From Gammaproteobacteria bacterium (GTDB taxonomy: Bacteria; Pseudomonadota; Gammaproteobacteria; SZUA-229): a DNA stretch of 64,000 bases. Position 1 is the first letter of the stretch, and each line of letters opens with the position of its first letter. The position numbers were made by a program, and so were the translations under genes. The DNA is taken from positions 56,693-120,692 of the forward strand of contig JADGFA010000005.1 of NCBI GenBank assembly GCA_016744065.1. Reading direction: 5' to 3'. Below the pieces are notes generated by a model that did no database searches, had not been told where the DNA came from, and saw only the letters and a list, made by a program, of their open reading frames with translations. Shown here piece by piece: positions 36,516 through 45,464 of this stretch.

Positions 36516-37295
36516 ATGTTAGCGCTGACAACTGAACAAATTACACTCTGGTTAGGCAGTTTTTTCTGGCCTTTTGTGCGTATTGGCTCAATGATGATGG
36601 CAGCACCTGTATTTGGTGCGCGCATGATGCCGGTGCGCATTCGTATTACAATGGCCATGGCTGTGAGCCTGTTAACCGTTCCATTATTACCCCCCGTTCC
36701 CGCAATAGAGCTGATTTCATTTTCAGCTGCAGGTATTTTATTTCATCAGATTTTAATTGGTGTGGCCACAGGCTTAATTATTCAAATGGTATTTCAATCG
36801 CTGGTTATTGCCGGTGAAGCGATTGCAAACGGTATGGGTTTAGGTTTTGCGCGTATGGTTGATCCGGCTAATGGAGTTCAGGTACCCGTCATCTCCCAGT
36901 TCTTTGTGGTTATGGCGACCCTGCTCTTCGTTATTTTAAATGGCCACCTTCTACTTATTCAGCTAATGATACATAGCTTTGAAGTTTTGCCTATTGCAGA
37001 AACAGGTTTGTCTTTACCTGCTGTTAAAGCGGTAGTGAGCTGGGCCAGTCAAATGTTTGTGGGTGGTTTAATGGTTGCTTTACCCGCAGTAACTGCATTG
37101 CTGGTCGTTAATATTTCTATGGGCGTTATTACCCGTGCAGCACCCCAGCTAAATATTTTTGCTGTGGGCTTCCCTCTAATGATCCTGCTGGGGTTTATCT
37201 TTCTTGCGGCAACCCTGCCAAGTATTTTTGCGCAATTTACTCAGATGTTGATGAACAGTTTTGAGTCTATTGCTGAAATTATGGAGATGCGCTAG
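36516..37295 (+). CDS. fliR: Flagellar export apparatus protein FliR
   Basis: 259 residues from the ATG at 36516. The TTG three bases earlier is in frame but unnecessary. It is a polytopic inner-membrane protein with about six helices. Family motifs seen are FVRIGSMMMAAPVFG, MPVRIRITMAMAVSLL, GLGFARMVDPANG and PQLNIFAVGFPLMILLGF. FliR forms the export gate with FliP and FliQ and contacts FlhB. Its stop overlaps the flhB GTG by one base, so the genes are translationally coupled. The length is as usual for the family. Confidence 0.96.
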   Translation: MLALTTEQITLWLGSFFWPFVRIGSMMMAAPVFGARMMPVRIRITMAMAVSLLTVPLLPPVPAIELISFSAAGILFHQILIGVATGLIIQMVFQSLVIAGEAIANGMGLGFARMVDPANGVQVPVISQFFVVMATLLFVILNGHLLLIQLMIHSFEVLPIAETGLSLPAVKAVVSWASQMFVGGLMVALPAVTALLVVNISMGVITRAAPQLNIFAVGFPLMILLGFIFLAATLPSIFAQFTQMLMNSFESIAEIMEMR

Positions 37296-38458
37296 TGGCT
37301 GAATCAGAGTCAGGGCAGGAACGCTCAGAAGAACCTACCGCCAAAAAACTTGAAGACGCGCGGAAAAAAGGCCAGATAGCTCGTTCACGTGATTTTAATA
37401 CCATGGTGATTATTGCCTTAGCGGCGACGGCATTAATTATGATAGGCCATGTAATGGTGTCAGACCTGAGCGAGATAATGAGTCGAAATTTTCAGCCAAC
37501 GCGTGAAGATATTTATGACCCCCGAGGTGTGGTGCGCTGGTTTTATGCTGCAATACTTGACGGTGTCTGGTTGCTTGTACCGTTTCTTGCATTAATGCTG
37601 GCAGGGGCTTTATTTGCACCCATTAGTATTGGTGGCTGGGCTTTTAGTGTGGAAACCATTACACCTAAATTGAGCAAGCTTGATCCCATTAAGGGTTTGA
37701 AAAAAATATTTTCAGTTAAGGGTTTAGTGGAATTAGTTAAAGCAATGGCCAAATTTTTTCTGGTTGCTGCGGTGGCACTTGTCGTTATCTGGGTCAATAT
37801 GAGTGATTATTTGCAGTTAGGTGATATGCCAATGAGGCCTGCGCTGGTTAAAGCGGGTGAACTGGTTAGTTGGGCATTTTTACTGGTGACCATTGCGTTA
37901 ATGATTATTTCAGCCATTGATGTGCCATTTCAAATGTGGGACCACAAAAAACAGATGAAGATGACCTTACAGGAAGTTAAGGATGAGATGAAAGATACGG
38001 AAGGTAAACCGGAAGTTAAAGCAAAAATTCGTCAGACCCAACGAGAGATGGCAGAAGCTCGCATGATGGATGCGGTACCAGATGCAGATGTGGTTATTAC
38101 TAACCCAACTCACTTTGCTGTTGCACTGAAATATGATCCTGAAAATATGAAAGCGCCTCTTGTGTTAGCTAAAGGGGCTGATCTTGTGGCGAGTAATATT
38201 CGTCGGGTAGCCAGTGCAAATGAAATTTTATTACTGGAATCGCCACCTTTGGCACGGGCCTTGTATCACACTACAGACATAGGAAGGGAAATACCCCATG
38301 GTCTCTATGTAGCGGTCGCTCAGGTACTGGCATATGTATTCCAGTTACGCGATGTACAAAAAAATGGCGGCGAAAAACCGACACGACCTGAGCCAGAGAT
38401 ACCAGAAGCATTTGAAAAATTTGTAAATATGCCTGGAGATGCCCCGCTTGAGCCGTAA
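37295..38458 (+). CDS. flhB: Flagellar export switch protein FlhB
   Basis: 387 residues from a GTG start that overlaps the fliR stop. The N-terminus (ERSEEPTAKKLEDARKKGQIARSRDF) is the family signature. Four membrane helices follow, then a cytoplasmic domain with the self-cleaving NPTH at residues 270-273. Autocleavage there switches export from rod/hook to filament substrates. All key residues are present. A 91-base gap without a clear promoter leads to flhA. Confidence 0.96.
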   Translation: MAESESGQERSEEPTAKKLEDARKKGQIARSRDFNTMVIIALAATALIMIGHVMVSDLSEIMSRNFQPTREDIYDPRGVVRWFYAAILDGVWLLVPFLALMLAGALFAPISIGGWAFSVETITPKLSKLDPIKGLKKIFSVKGLVELVKAMAKFFLVAAVALVVIWVNMSDYLQLGDMPMRPALVKAGELVSWAFLLVTIALMIISAIDVPFQMWDHKKQMKMTLQEVKDEMKDTEGKPEVKAKIRQTQREMAEARMMDAVPDADVVITNPTHFAVALKYDPENMKAPLVLAKGADLVASNIRRVASANEILLLESPPLARALYHTTDIGREIPHGLYVAVAQVLAYVFQLRDVQKNGGEKPTRPEPEIPEAFEKFVNMPGDAPLEP

Positions 38459-38549
38459 GTAAGACGTTATAAATCAAAGTGGTATGTTGCAGGTGTGTTT
38501 TTTGATCTTGTTTTAAGGTTGTTAATAATTTAAAAGTAGTGAGAGAAAA

Positions 38550-40631
38550 ATGGAAGCAGTAGTCAGTAATATTCAAAATATATGGCGTCAGGGGCTGATG
38601 GCGCCGGTTGCTGTGATTGCCTTGCTCGGTATGTTAATTCTGCCATTACCGCCTATTGCTCTGGATTTATTTTTTACACTTAATATCTGTCTTTCTATTG
38701 TGATTGTGCTGGTTAGTGTTTATGCACAACGGCCTTTAGATTTTGTTATTTTTCCTACCATTATTCTTATTTCAACTCTGTTTCGTCTGGCCCTTAATGT
38801 GGCATCAACACGCGTTGTTTTACTTGAAGGGCATACCGGTACCGGTGCGGCTGGTCAGGTAATAGAATCTTTTGGCGAATTTGTTATTGGTGGTAACTAT
38901 GCAGTGGGTCTGGTGGTGTTTGCCATATTAGTTATTATCAACTTTGTTGTGGTGACTAAAGGTGCGGGTCGTGTTTCAGAAGTGAGCGCACGTTTTACTC
39001 TGGATGCCATGCCAGGCAAGCAGATGTCTATAGATGCCGATTTAAACTCTGGCATTATTGATCAGGATCAGGCCAAAGTTCGTCGTGAAGAAATTGCTGC
39101 AGAAGCTGATTTTTATGGTTCTATGGATGGTGCCAGTAAGTTTGTTCGTGGAGACGCGGTAGCCGGTATTTTAATTCTAATTATAAATATTGTGGGTGGT
39201 TTTGCAATCGGTGTAGGGCAACACGATATGGTACTTTCAGATGCGGTTAGAAATTATACGTTACTAACAATTGGTGATGGGCTGGTGGCACAAATTCCAT
39301 CGTTATTACTCTCTAGTGCAACAGCCATTATTATTACGCGTGATTCCAATCGCCAGGATTTAGGTGAAAAAGTTAAACAGCAAATGTTTTCCAATACTAA
39401 AGTGTTATGGGTAACGGCGGGTATTGTAGGCATTATGGGTGCAGTTCCTGGCATGCCAAACTTTGCTTTTTTAAGTATAGCAGGTGTGTTGGTGATGTCT
39501 GCAAAGTGGATGGACAAACAACAACAGGAAGAAGAATTACAGCAACGTGTTCAGGTAGAAGAAGCCCCCGTTATTGCGCCAGAACAAAAAGAACTGTCAT
39601 GGGATGATGTTCAGCCTGTTGATTTAATTGGTCTTGAAGTGGGCTATGGGTTAATTCCTATGGTGGACAGTAATCAAAACGGGCAGTTGTTAAATCGTAT
39701 TAAAGGGGTAAGAAAAAAACTATCACAGGAGCTGGGATTTTTAATTCACTCTGTGCATATCCGTGATAATTTAGATTTAAGCCCAAATGCATATCGTATT
39801 ACATTAAATGGCGTTCCTGTAGGGGAAAGTTCAGTGCACCCGGATCGTGAAATGGCAATTAATCCGGGCCAGGTTTATGGTGAATTACAGGGTATACCTG
39901 GAAAAGATCCGGCTTATGGTTTAGATGCGGTATGGATAGAGCAGGGTATGCGTGACCATGCCCAAACATTGGGTTATACCGTTGTGGATGCGACTACTGT
40001 TGTGGCAACACATTTAAATCAGATACTTCATGATAATGCACAGGAATTATTAGGGCATGAAGAAGTTCAGCAATTATTAGATAACCTGGCTGTTAAATCG
40101 CCTAAGCTGGTAGAAGATCTGGTACCCAAATTATTGCCGCTCAGTGTAGTTGTTAAGGTGATGCAAAATTTATTAAGTGAAGGTGTTTCTGTGCGTGACA
40201 TTCGTACTATTGCTGAAGTATTAGCTGAAAATGGAAGCTTTACACAAAACCCAATTGAACTGACATCGATCGTTAGAATTGCATTAGGTCGATCAATTGT
40301 TCAGAAAATAAATGGTATGGAGCATGACCTTCCCGTTATTACGTTAGAGCCATCATTAGAGCAGTTGTTATTGCAGTCAGCACAAAATGCATCAGAAGGT
40401 TCTATTGGTGTAGAGCCAGGTTTAACTGAAAGAATGTTTAAATCGTTAGAGCAGGTATCTGAACAACAGGAAATGGCAAACCAGCCGGCAATTTTAGTTG
40501 TTGCACCACCATTACGATTATGGCTGTCACAACTGGTAAAACATTCTATTTCAGGATTGAATGTTTTGTCATATAGCGAAATACCTGACAATAAAAATAT
40601 TAAAGTAGTTGCTTCTGTTGGCGCTGAATAA
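38550..40631 (+). CDS. flhA: Flagellar export protein FlhA
   Basis: 693 residues, full length. About eight membrane helices occupy the first 330 residues, with the FHIPEP-family signature (TLFRLALNVASTRVVLL; VTKGAGRVSEVSARFTLDAM near residue 130). The C-terminal cytoplasmic domain that docks chaperone-substrate complexes follows (DLIGLEVGYGLIPMVD...FLIHSVHIRDNLDL). FlhA forms the nonameric ring of the export gate and uses the proton motive force. A GAGAGAAAA ribosome-binding site precedes the ATG. It is followed by flhF in the order known from Pseudomonas and Vibrio. Confidence 0.97.
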   Translation: MEAVVSNIQNIWRQGLMAPVAVIALLGMLILPLPPIALDLFFTLNICLSIVIVLVSVYAQRPLDFVIFPTIILISTLFRLALNVASTRVVLLEGHTGTGAAGQVIESFGEFVIGGNYAVGLVVFAILVIINFVVVTKGAGRVSEVSARFTLDAMPGKQMSIDADLNSGIIDQDQAKVRREEIAAEADFYGSMDGASKFVRGDAVAGILILIINIVGGFAIGVGQHDMVLSDAVRNYTLLTIGDGLVAQIPSLLLSSATAIIITRDSNRQDLGEKVKQQMFSNTKVLWVTAGIVGIMGAVPGMPNFAFLSIAGVLVMSAKWMDKQQQEEELQQRVQVEEAPVIAPEQKELSWDDVQPVDLIGLEVGYGLIPMVDSNQNGQLLNRIKGVRKKLSQELGFLIHSVHIRDNLDLSPNAYRITLNGVPVGESSVHPDREMAINPGQVYGELQGIPGKDPAYGLDAVWIEQGMRDHAQTLGYTVVDATTVVATHLNQILHDNAQELLGHEEVQQLLDNLAVKSPKLVEDLVPKLLPLSVVVKVMQNLLSEGVSVRDIRTIAEVLAENGSFTQNPIELTSIVRIALGRSIVQKINGMEHDLPVITLEPSLEQLLLQSAQNASEGSIGVEPGLTERMFKSLEQVSEQQEMANQPAILVVAPPLRLWLSQLVKHSISGLNVLSYSEIPDNKNIKVVASVGAE

Positions 40632-40702
40632 TAAATGTTTCAGGGCAAGATAATAATTGAAATTATGTTATTAAAAAATAATAAAATAGCTGGAGAATTA
40701 AC

Positions 40703-42265
40703 ATGCAGGTAAAACGATTTGTAGCAGATGATATGCGTACTGCAATGCGATTAGTAAAAACGGAAATTGGGGCAGATGCCGTTATATTATCTAACAGGGT
40801 AGTTGATGGGAAAATCGAAATACTGGCAGCACGTGATTATGATGAAAGTCTAATTAATAAAGCACTGGATAAAACGTTGATTGAAAGTAAACCGCATGGT
40901 GCAGCGGCATACTATGAACGGGCAGCGGCTGAACGTGAAATACAACAGAATAAAAAAACAGCGGCAGATGTGCCGGGTATGGCTAATCACGTTAATGAAC
41001 AACAACCTGATCAGAAAGAAATGCCCCAGGAAGTGCCTTCTAATGATGCGCCTTCTCAGGAAGCGTTTTCCCGGGATGAACTCTCTCAGGATGAATTATC
41101 CCGGGATAAACTCTCCCAGGATAAGCTCTCCCAGAGTGAATTCTCTCAGAGAAAGCTTTTCCAGAGAAAACTCTTTCAGAGCAGGGCCTCTCAGAACAGG
41201 GGTTCCACCGTGTCGGAAGCAGAAGCACTCGATACACCTGCATCTGAGCCAGTCGACACAACAGAAAATACCACGCATCAGGCTGCGGGTTTATACCCAC
41301 CATCAGTTCAAATACAGGCTCCTTTTACGGATAGCATGGTTGAAATGCGCGATGAATTAAAGTCATTACGTGCGATGATTGAAAATCAAAATGTATTAGG
41401 TGAATGGAATGAAATGGTTAACAGGCATCCATTGCGTGTTTCGTTATATAAACGATTAACTGAAATGGGTCTGAGTCAGGATGTATGTAAATACCTGGCG
41501 AAAGGTCTGGATAATTCGGCAGATATAGAACAGGCCATGCAGGCCGCATTGAAGCAGTTAGTTTACCAGGTACCTGTTGCTAAGGATGATATTCTGAACC
41601 AGGGAGGGGTATTTGCTATGGTGGGGCCAACCGGTGTGGGTAAAACCACCACCATTGCAAAGCTGGCAGCACGCTTTGCCATGCAGCATGGGCAAAGGCA
41701 TGTGGCATTAATTAGCACGGATACCTATCGTATAGGCGCGCATGAACAGCTAGTCACTTATGGTCGTTTACTGGGTGTATCGGTGCATGCCGCTAATGAT
41801 GCGCAGGAGCTACAACGGTTAATATATAAGTTGCATGATAAAAAATTAATACTGATTGATACGGCGGGAATGAGTCAACGTGATATTGATATTAGTCAGC
41901 AACTGGCGCATTTAAATCATCCATCATCTATGATTAAGCCTTATCTGGTGTTATCAGCAAATGCACAGATCTCTACACTAAATGAAGTGATTAGTGCATT
42001 TAAAAAAGCCAGTCCAGCAGGGTGTATATTAACTAAACTGGATGAAGCGGCCAGCTTGGGAGGAGTGTTAAGTGCGATTATTCAACACCGGCTTCCTGTT
42101 GCTTATGTCAGTAATGGGCAAAAAGTGCCAGAAGATATACAGCCGGCACGTGCTCGTGAACTGGTTGATGATACATTGGCTCATGCTAAACGCTACAAAC
42201 AAAATATTGATGATGAGTTTATGGCGGTTGCGTTTACCACAGGTATGAGCCATGCTCCTTTATAG
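40703..42265 (+). CDS. flhF: Flagellar placement GTPase FlhF
   Basis: 520 residues, longer than the common 430-490. The N-terminal basic segment (MQVKRFVADDMRTAMRLV) is family-typical. A long variable linker (about 65-210) includes ten degenerate pentapeptide repeats at 118-167. The SRP-type NG domain follows, with P-loop GPTGVGKTTT (308-317), then STDTYRIGAHEQL, LIDTAGMSQRD and LTKLDEAASLGG. FlhF sets flagellum position and number at the pole, together with FlhG next door. The extra length comes from the repeat linker rather than from the GTPase. Confidence 0.96.
   Translation: MQVKRFVADDMRTAMRLVKTEIGADAVILSNRVVDGKIEILAARDYDESLINKALDKTLIESKPHGAAAYYERAAAEREIQQNKKTAADVPGMANHVNEQQPDQKEMPQEVPSNDAPSQEAFSRDELSQDELSRDKLSQDKLSQSEFSQRKLFQRKLFQSRASQNRGSTVSEAEALDTPASEPVDTTENTTHQAAGLYPPSVQIQAPFTDSMVEMRDELKSLRAMIENQNVLGEWNEMVNRHPLRVSLYKRLTEMGLSQDVCKYLAKGLDNSADIEQAMQAALKQLVYQVPVAKDDILNQGGVFAMVGPTGVGKTTTIAKLAARFAMQHGQRHVALISTDTYRIGAHEQLVTYGRLLGVSVHAANDAQELQRLIYKLHDKKLILIDTAGMSQRDIDISQQLAHLNHPSSMIKPYLVLSANAQISTLNEVISAFKKASPAGCILTKLDEAASLGGVLSAIIQHRLPVAYVSNGQKVPEDIQPARARELVDDTLAHAKRYKQNIDDEFMAVAFTTGMSHAPL
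41054..41203 (+). repeat. Ten-unit 15-bp tandem repeat in flhF
   Basis: Ten consecutive in-frame units encode SQEAF, SRDEL, SQDEL, SRDKL, SQDKL, SQSEF, SQRKL, FQRKL, FQSRA, SQNRG. At DNA level the units are variants of TCCCAGGATAAGCTC. Charge drifts from acidic to basic along the array. The 15-bp period preserves frame, so copy number could vary without inactivating flhF. Confidence 0.85.
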
Positions 42266-42362
42266 CATTGTCGTTGGCTTTCAATTGTTAGTCATGGGTC
42301 AACGGTGTTAAATTTTGATGCTGATTAATAAGCAGAAATAAACGATTAATAATGAGTTTTTA

Positions 42363-43217
42363 ATGATAGATCAGGCAGCAGGCATAAGACGAATGGCGTC
42401 AACAAAACCAGTACAGGTCATTGCCGTAAGCAGTGGTAAGGGCGGGGTTGGAAAAACGAACGTTTCGGTGAATTTGTCACTGGCTTTAGTTGCTGCAGGA
42501 AAAAATGTATTACTGATGGATGCGGATTTAGGTCTGGCAAATGTAGACTTACTGTTGGGGTTACGTGCTGAGTATAATTTATCTCATGTTATTTCTGGTG
42601 AACGAACACTTGAAGAAGTTGTTGTGAAAGGTCCAGAAGGCTTAAGTATTATCCCTGCTGCTTCAGGAATGCAAAAGATGTCTGAGTTATCCTCGGGTCA
42701 GCATGCCGGTGTGATTAGAGCATTTAGTGATTTAAATATGCCAGTGGATGTTTTGGTTGTTGATACCGCTGCGGGTATTTCCGACGGTGTGGTGAGTTTT
42801 GTTAAAGCGGCAAATGAAGTGATTGTTGTGGTGTGTAATGAACCCACCTCTCTGACGGATGCTTATGCATTGATTAAAGTTATGTCGGAAGATCATGATA
42901 TACACAAATTTAATATTCTGGCTAATTCTGTACGTGACCCACAGGAAGGTATAAAGCTGTTTAAAAAATTAATTCGGGTAACAGATTATTATCTTGATGT
43001 TACTTTAAATTTCATGGGTGCAGTCCCTTATGATGAATATCTGGTTAAAGCGGTTAAAAAGCAAAAAGCGGTTATGCAGTCCTATCCCCAGAGTCCTTCT
43101 TCTCTCGCGTTTAGAAAACTGGCCAAAACGGCAATAACCTGGCCAGTACCTGAAAGTGCTTCTGGCCATCTGGAATTCTTTGTAGAAAGACTGATTAAAT
43201 TTAGTGCAGCCGGTTAG
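42363..43217 (+). CDS. flhG: Flagellar number regulator FlhG/FleN (MinD-like ATPase)
   Basis: 284 residues. The N-terminal IDQAAGIRRM is the DQAxxLR-type motif that stimulates FlhF GTPase. The deviant Walker A is SSGKGGVGKTN (about 23-33), followed by LLMDADLGLANVDLLLGL and VVDTAAGISDGVV. FlhG limits flagellar number by restraining FlhF and the master activator FleQ/FlrA. It lies between flhF and fliA, as in Pseudomonas. ATG at 42363 is chosen because it includes the DQA motif. Confidence 0.96.
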   Translation: MIDQAAGIRRMASTKPVQVIAVSSGKGGVGKTNVSVNLSLALVAAGKNVLLMDADLGLANVDLLLGLRAEYNLSHVISGERTLEEVVVKGPEGLSIIPAASGMQKMSELSSGQHAGVIRAFSDLNMPVDVLVVDTAAGISDGVVSFVKAANEVIVVVCNEPTSLTDAYALIKVMSEDHDIHKFNILANSVRDPQEGIKLFKKLIRVTDYYLDVTLNFMGAVPYDEYLVKAVKKQKAVMQSYPQSPSSLAFRKLAKTAITWPVPESASGHLEFFVERLIKFSAAG

Positions 43218-43240
43218 CAGGAGTTGACTATACTTTGTTC

Positions 43241-43966
43241 ATGAATGCGCCAAATAGCATGTATACAGAAGTTGAAAAAGATCAGCGTGATCAGCGGATT
43301 ATTGAACATATTAGCCTGGTAAAACGTATTGCCTATCATCTGGTTACCCGATTGCCCTCTAATGTTCAGATAGATGATTTAATACAGTCCGGTATGATTG
43401 GCCTGATTGAAGCGGCAAAAAATTATGATCCTTCCCAGGGAGCCAGTTTTGAAACCTATGCTGGTATTCGTGTGCGTGGGGCCATGTTAGATGATGTGCG
43501 TCATGCAGACTGGTCACCTCGTTCGTTATACAGGAAAATGCGTCAGGTGCGAGAGGCCATTCGCGATATTGAAAATGCAACCGGTCGTGATGCAAAAGAT
43601 CAGGAAGTGGCAGACAGGCTGGATATTACATTAGATGATTATCATATGATCCGCCGTGATAGTGCGAATGCACAAATATTTAGTCTGGATCAGGCTGAAG
43701 ATGATCCAGGGCAGCAAAGCCGGCTTAAATCATCGCAAAGTGAGCCATTGGAGCTATTACAGAACAGCCATTTTAAGGCAAGTCTGGCTGAAAAGATTAG
43801 AACGCTTTCTGAACGTGAGCAAATGGTTATGTCGTTATATTATAACGAAGAATTAAATTTAAAAGAAATAGGACTGGTGCTGGAGATATCTGAGTCAAGG
43901 GTATGCCAGATCCATAGTCAGGCGCTTAAAAATATTCGCAGTAAAATGAGCGACTGGATAGCGTGA
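43241..43966 (+). CDS. fliA: Flagellar sigma factor sigma-28 (FliA)
   Basis: 241 residues from the ATG at 43241. A TTG at 43235, with AGGAG at 43219-43223, would add two residues and may be the real start. Region 2 is seen in LVKRIAYHLVTRLPSNVQIDDLIQSGMIGLIEA...FETYAGIRVRGAMLDDVRHADW. Regions 3 and 4 end with LSEREQMVMSLYYNEELNLKEIGLVLEISESRVCQIHSQALKNIR. FliA directs late flagellar and chemotaxis transcription and is held by FlgM until hook completion. It begins 23 bases after flhG ends and is probably co-transcribed with it. Confidence 0.96.
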   Translation: MNAPNSMYTEVEKDQRDQRIIEHISLVKRIAYHLVTRLPSNVQIDDLIQSGMIGLIEAAKNYDPSQGASFETYAGIRVRGAMLDDVRHADWSPRSLYRKMRQVREAIRDIENATGRDAKDQEVADRLDITLDDYHMIRRDSANAQIFSLDQAEDDPGQQSRLKSSQSEPLELLQNSHFKASLAEKIRTLSEREQMVMSLYYNEELNLKEIGLVLEISESRVCQIHSQALKNIRSKMSDWIA

Positions 43967-44137
43967 CAGTAAGTGACAGTACAGCTTAACTTATTTAACG
44001 TGTTTTAAAGGAATGCACTAATTATTAAATTAAGTCTTTGGTTGCAGTGAGTTTTTTACGATTCAGACTGGAAAAAACTCAAATGTCTGCCAGAATCCAT
44101 ATAAACATATTAACTATAGAGACTGAGGGTATCCGCC

Positions 44138-44527
44138 TTGGATAAAAACATGAAAATCCTTATTGTGGACGATTTTTCCACAATGCGGCGAATAATTAAA
44201 AATTTGCTGAGAGATCTGGGCTTTAATAATACTGAAGAAGCAGATGATGGCAATACTGGACTTCCCAAGCTTCAGGCAGGTAATTTTGATTTCCTGGTGA
44301 CTGACTGGAATATGCCAGGCATGACAGGTATTGACCTGTTACGTGCTGTGCGTGCTGATGATAAATTAAAAACACTACCGGTATTGATGGTGACAGCAGA
44401 AGCGAAAAAGGAGCAGATTGTGATGGCTGCGCAGGAGGGTGTAAATGGCTATATTGTAAAACCGTTTACTGCGCAAACGCTTAAGGAAAAAATAGATAAA
44501 ATATTCGAACGTATAGAAAACGCGTAG
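44138..44527 (+). CDS. cheY: Chemotaxis response regulator CheY
   Basis: 129 residues from a TTG start with GAGGG eight bases upstream. An ATG four codons later is possible, but the [18 protein letters not shown] start is usual in related genera. It is a single receiver domain with acidic pocket Asp11/Asp12, phosphorylated Asp56 (in [11 protein letters not shown]), MVTAEAKK and VKPFT. CheY-P binds FliM at the flagellar switch. cheZ follows 13 bases later. The 171-base gap before cheY probably holds its promoter, but I could not identify a good sigma-28 site. Confidence 0.97.
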   Translation: MDKNMKILIVDDFSTMRRIIKNLLRDLGFNNTEEADDGNTGLPKLQAGNFDFLVTDWNMPGMTGIDLLRAVRADDKLKTLPVLMVTAEAKKEQIVMAAQEGVNGYIVKPFTAQTLKEKIDKIFERIENA

Positions 44528-44540
44528 GGGTAGGAATTTT

Positions 44541-45293
44541 ATGGAAGCAGTGCCTATTAATCGAGATCTTTTACTGGAAAAAGCCCAGGAGCTGGTAGCC
44601 AGTCTTGAGTCACCTGAAACCAGTGACGATCAACTGGAATCTTATATTGATGAGATAAACAGTTTTAAAGATAATCAGTTGTTTCAGGAACTGGGCAAAA
44701 TGACCCGGGAGATACATGACTCTATTATGAAGTTTCGCATGGATTCGCGTATTTCAAATCTTGCAGAAACTGATATTCCTGATGCTAAAGATCGACTTGA
44801 ATATGTCATTACTATGACAGAAAAGGCGGCCAATACGGCAATGGCTGTTATTGAAGAAGGCAGTCCGGTTGCAGAAAAACTGGGCGCTGAAGCCAGTGTG
44901 CTAAAAGCGCAGTGGCAAAAGTTTCGTAAGCGTGAATTATCAGCCGATGAGCTTCGTTCTATGGGACATGATGTAGAAGCTTTTTTTGATGAGTCTGAGC
45001 TGATGATGTCCAAGTTACTATCTGGTTTTACTGAAATTTTAATGGCCCAGGATTTCCAGGATTTAACCGGACAGATTATTCGTCAGGTTATTAATCTGGT
45101 AGATGAAATTGAAACTAATCTGGTTGAATTAGTAAAAATACAGGGAGAGACTCAGGCGAAGGAAGAGCCGGTGAAAAAAGATGAAGAAGAAACGGTACTT
45201 GCTGGTCCTCAGGTTCCAGGAAAAGAAACATCAGATGATGTAATGAAAGGTCAGGATGACGTTGATGACCTGCTAGCAAGCCTGGGTTTCTAG
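44541..45293 (+). CDS. cheZ: CheY-P phosphatase CheZ
   Basis: 250 residues, mostly a long helical hairpin. The catalytic segment AQDFQDLTGQ contains Asp174 and Gln178, equivalent to E. coli Asp143 and Gln147. The C-terminal DDVDDLLASLGF is the CheY-P tethering peptide, separated by an acidic flexible linker (about 205-238). CheZ speeds dephosphorylation of CheY-P. The ribosome-binding site is GTAGGAA. It is co-transcribed with cheY. Confidence 0.96.
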   Translation: MEAVPINRDLLLEKAQELVASLESPETSDDQLESYIDEINSFKDNQLFQELGKMTREIHDSIMKFRMDSRISNLAETDIPDAKDRLEYVITMTEKAANTAMAVIEEGSPVAEKLGAEASVLKAQWQKFRKRELSADELRSMGHDVEAFFDESELMMSKLLSGFTEILMAQDFQDLTGQIIRQVINLVDEIETNLVELVKIQGETQAKEEPVKKDEEETVLAGPQVPGKETSDDVMKGQDDVDDLLASLGF

Positions 45294-45313
45294 TCCGGTA
45301 ATGATTTAGCTCA

Positions 45314-45402
45314 CTCCTGTAAGGTTCTTATTGGTGTTGAAAAATGTTTATTTAGATTTATCAACTTTACATTTATCACCTTGATCTGCAACCTTACAGG
45401 AG
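45314..45402 (+). repeat. Long-range perfect inverted repeat between cheZ and cheA
   Basis: CTCCTGTAAGGTT (45314-45326) and AACCTTACAGGAG (45390-45402) are exact reverse complements of 13 bases, separated by 63 bases. In RNA the arms could close a large stem-loop 62 bases before the cheA ATG. No T-tract follows. Alternatively the arms could be paired operator sites. Confidence 0.6.
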
Positions 45403-45464
45403 ATATCTGAAAATTACTCTACATTATTAATGGTAAGAATGACAAACATTAGCAAAGGCTATAA

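Noticed and set aside
38480..38500. Sigma-54 promoter before flhA (TGGTATGTTGC)
   Set aside because: The GG and GC elements are about four bases too close to each other.
41040..41303. - strand ORF across the flhF repeat
   Set aside because: It is open only because the 15-bp repeats are free of stops in this frame; the flhF frame has the conserved protein.
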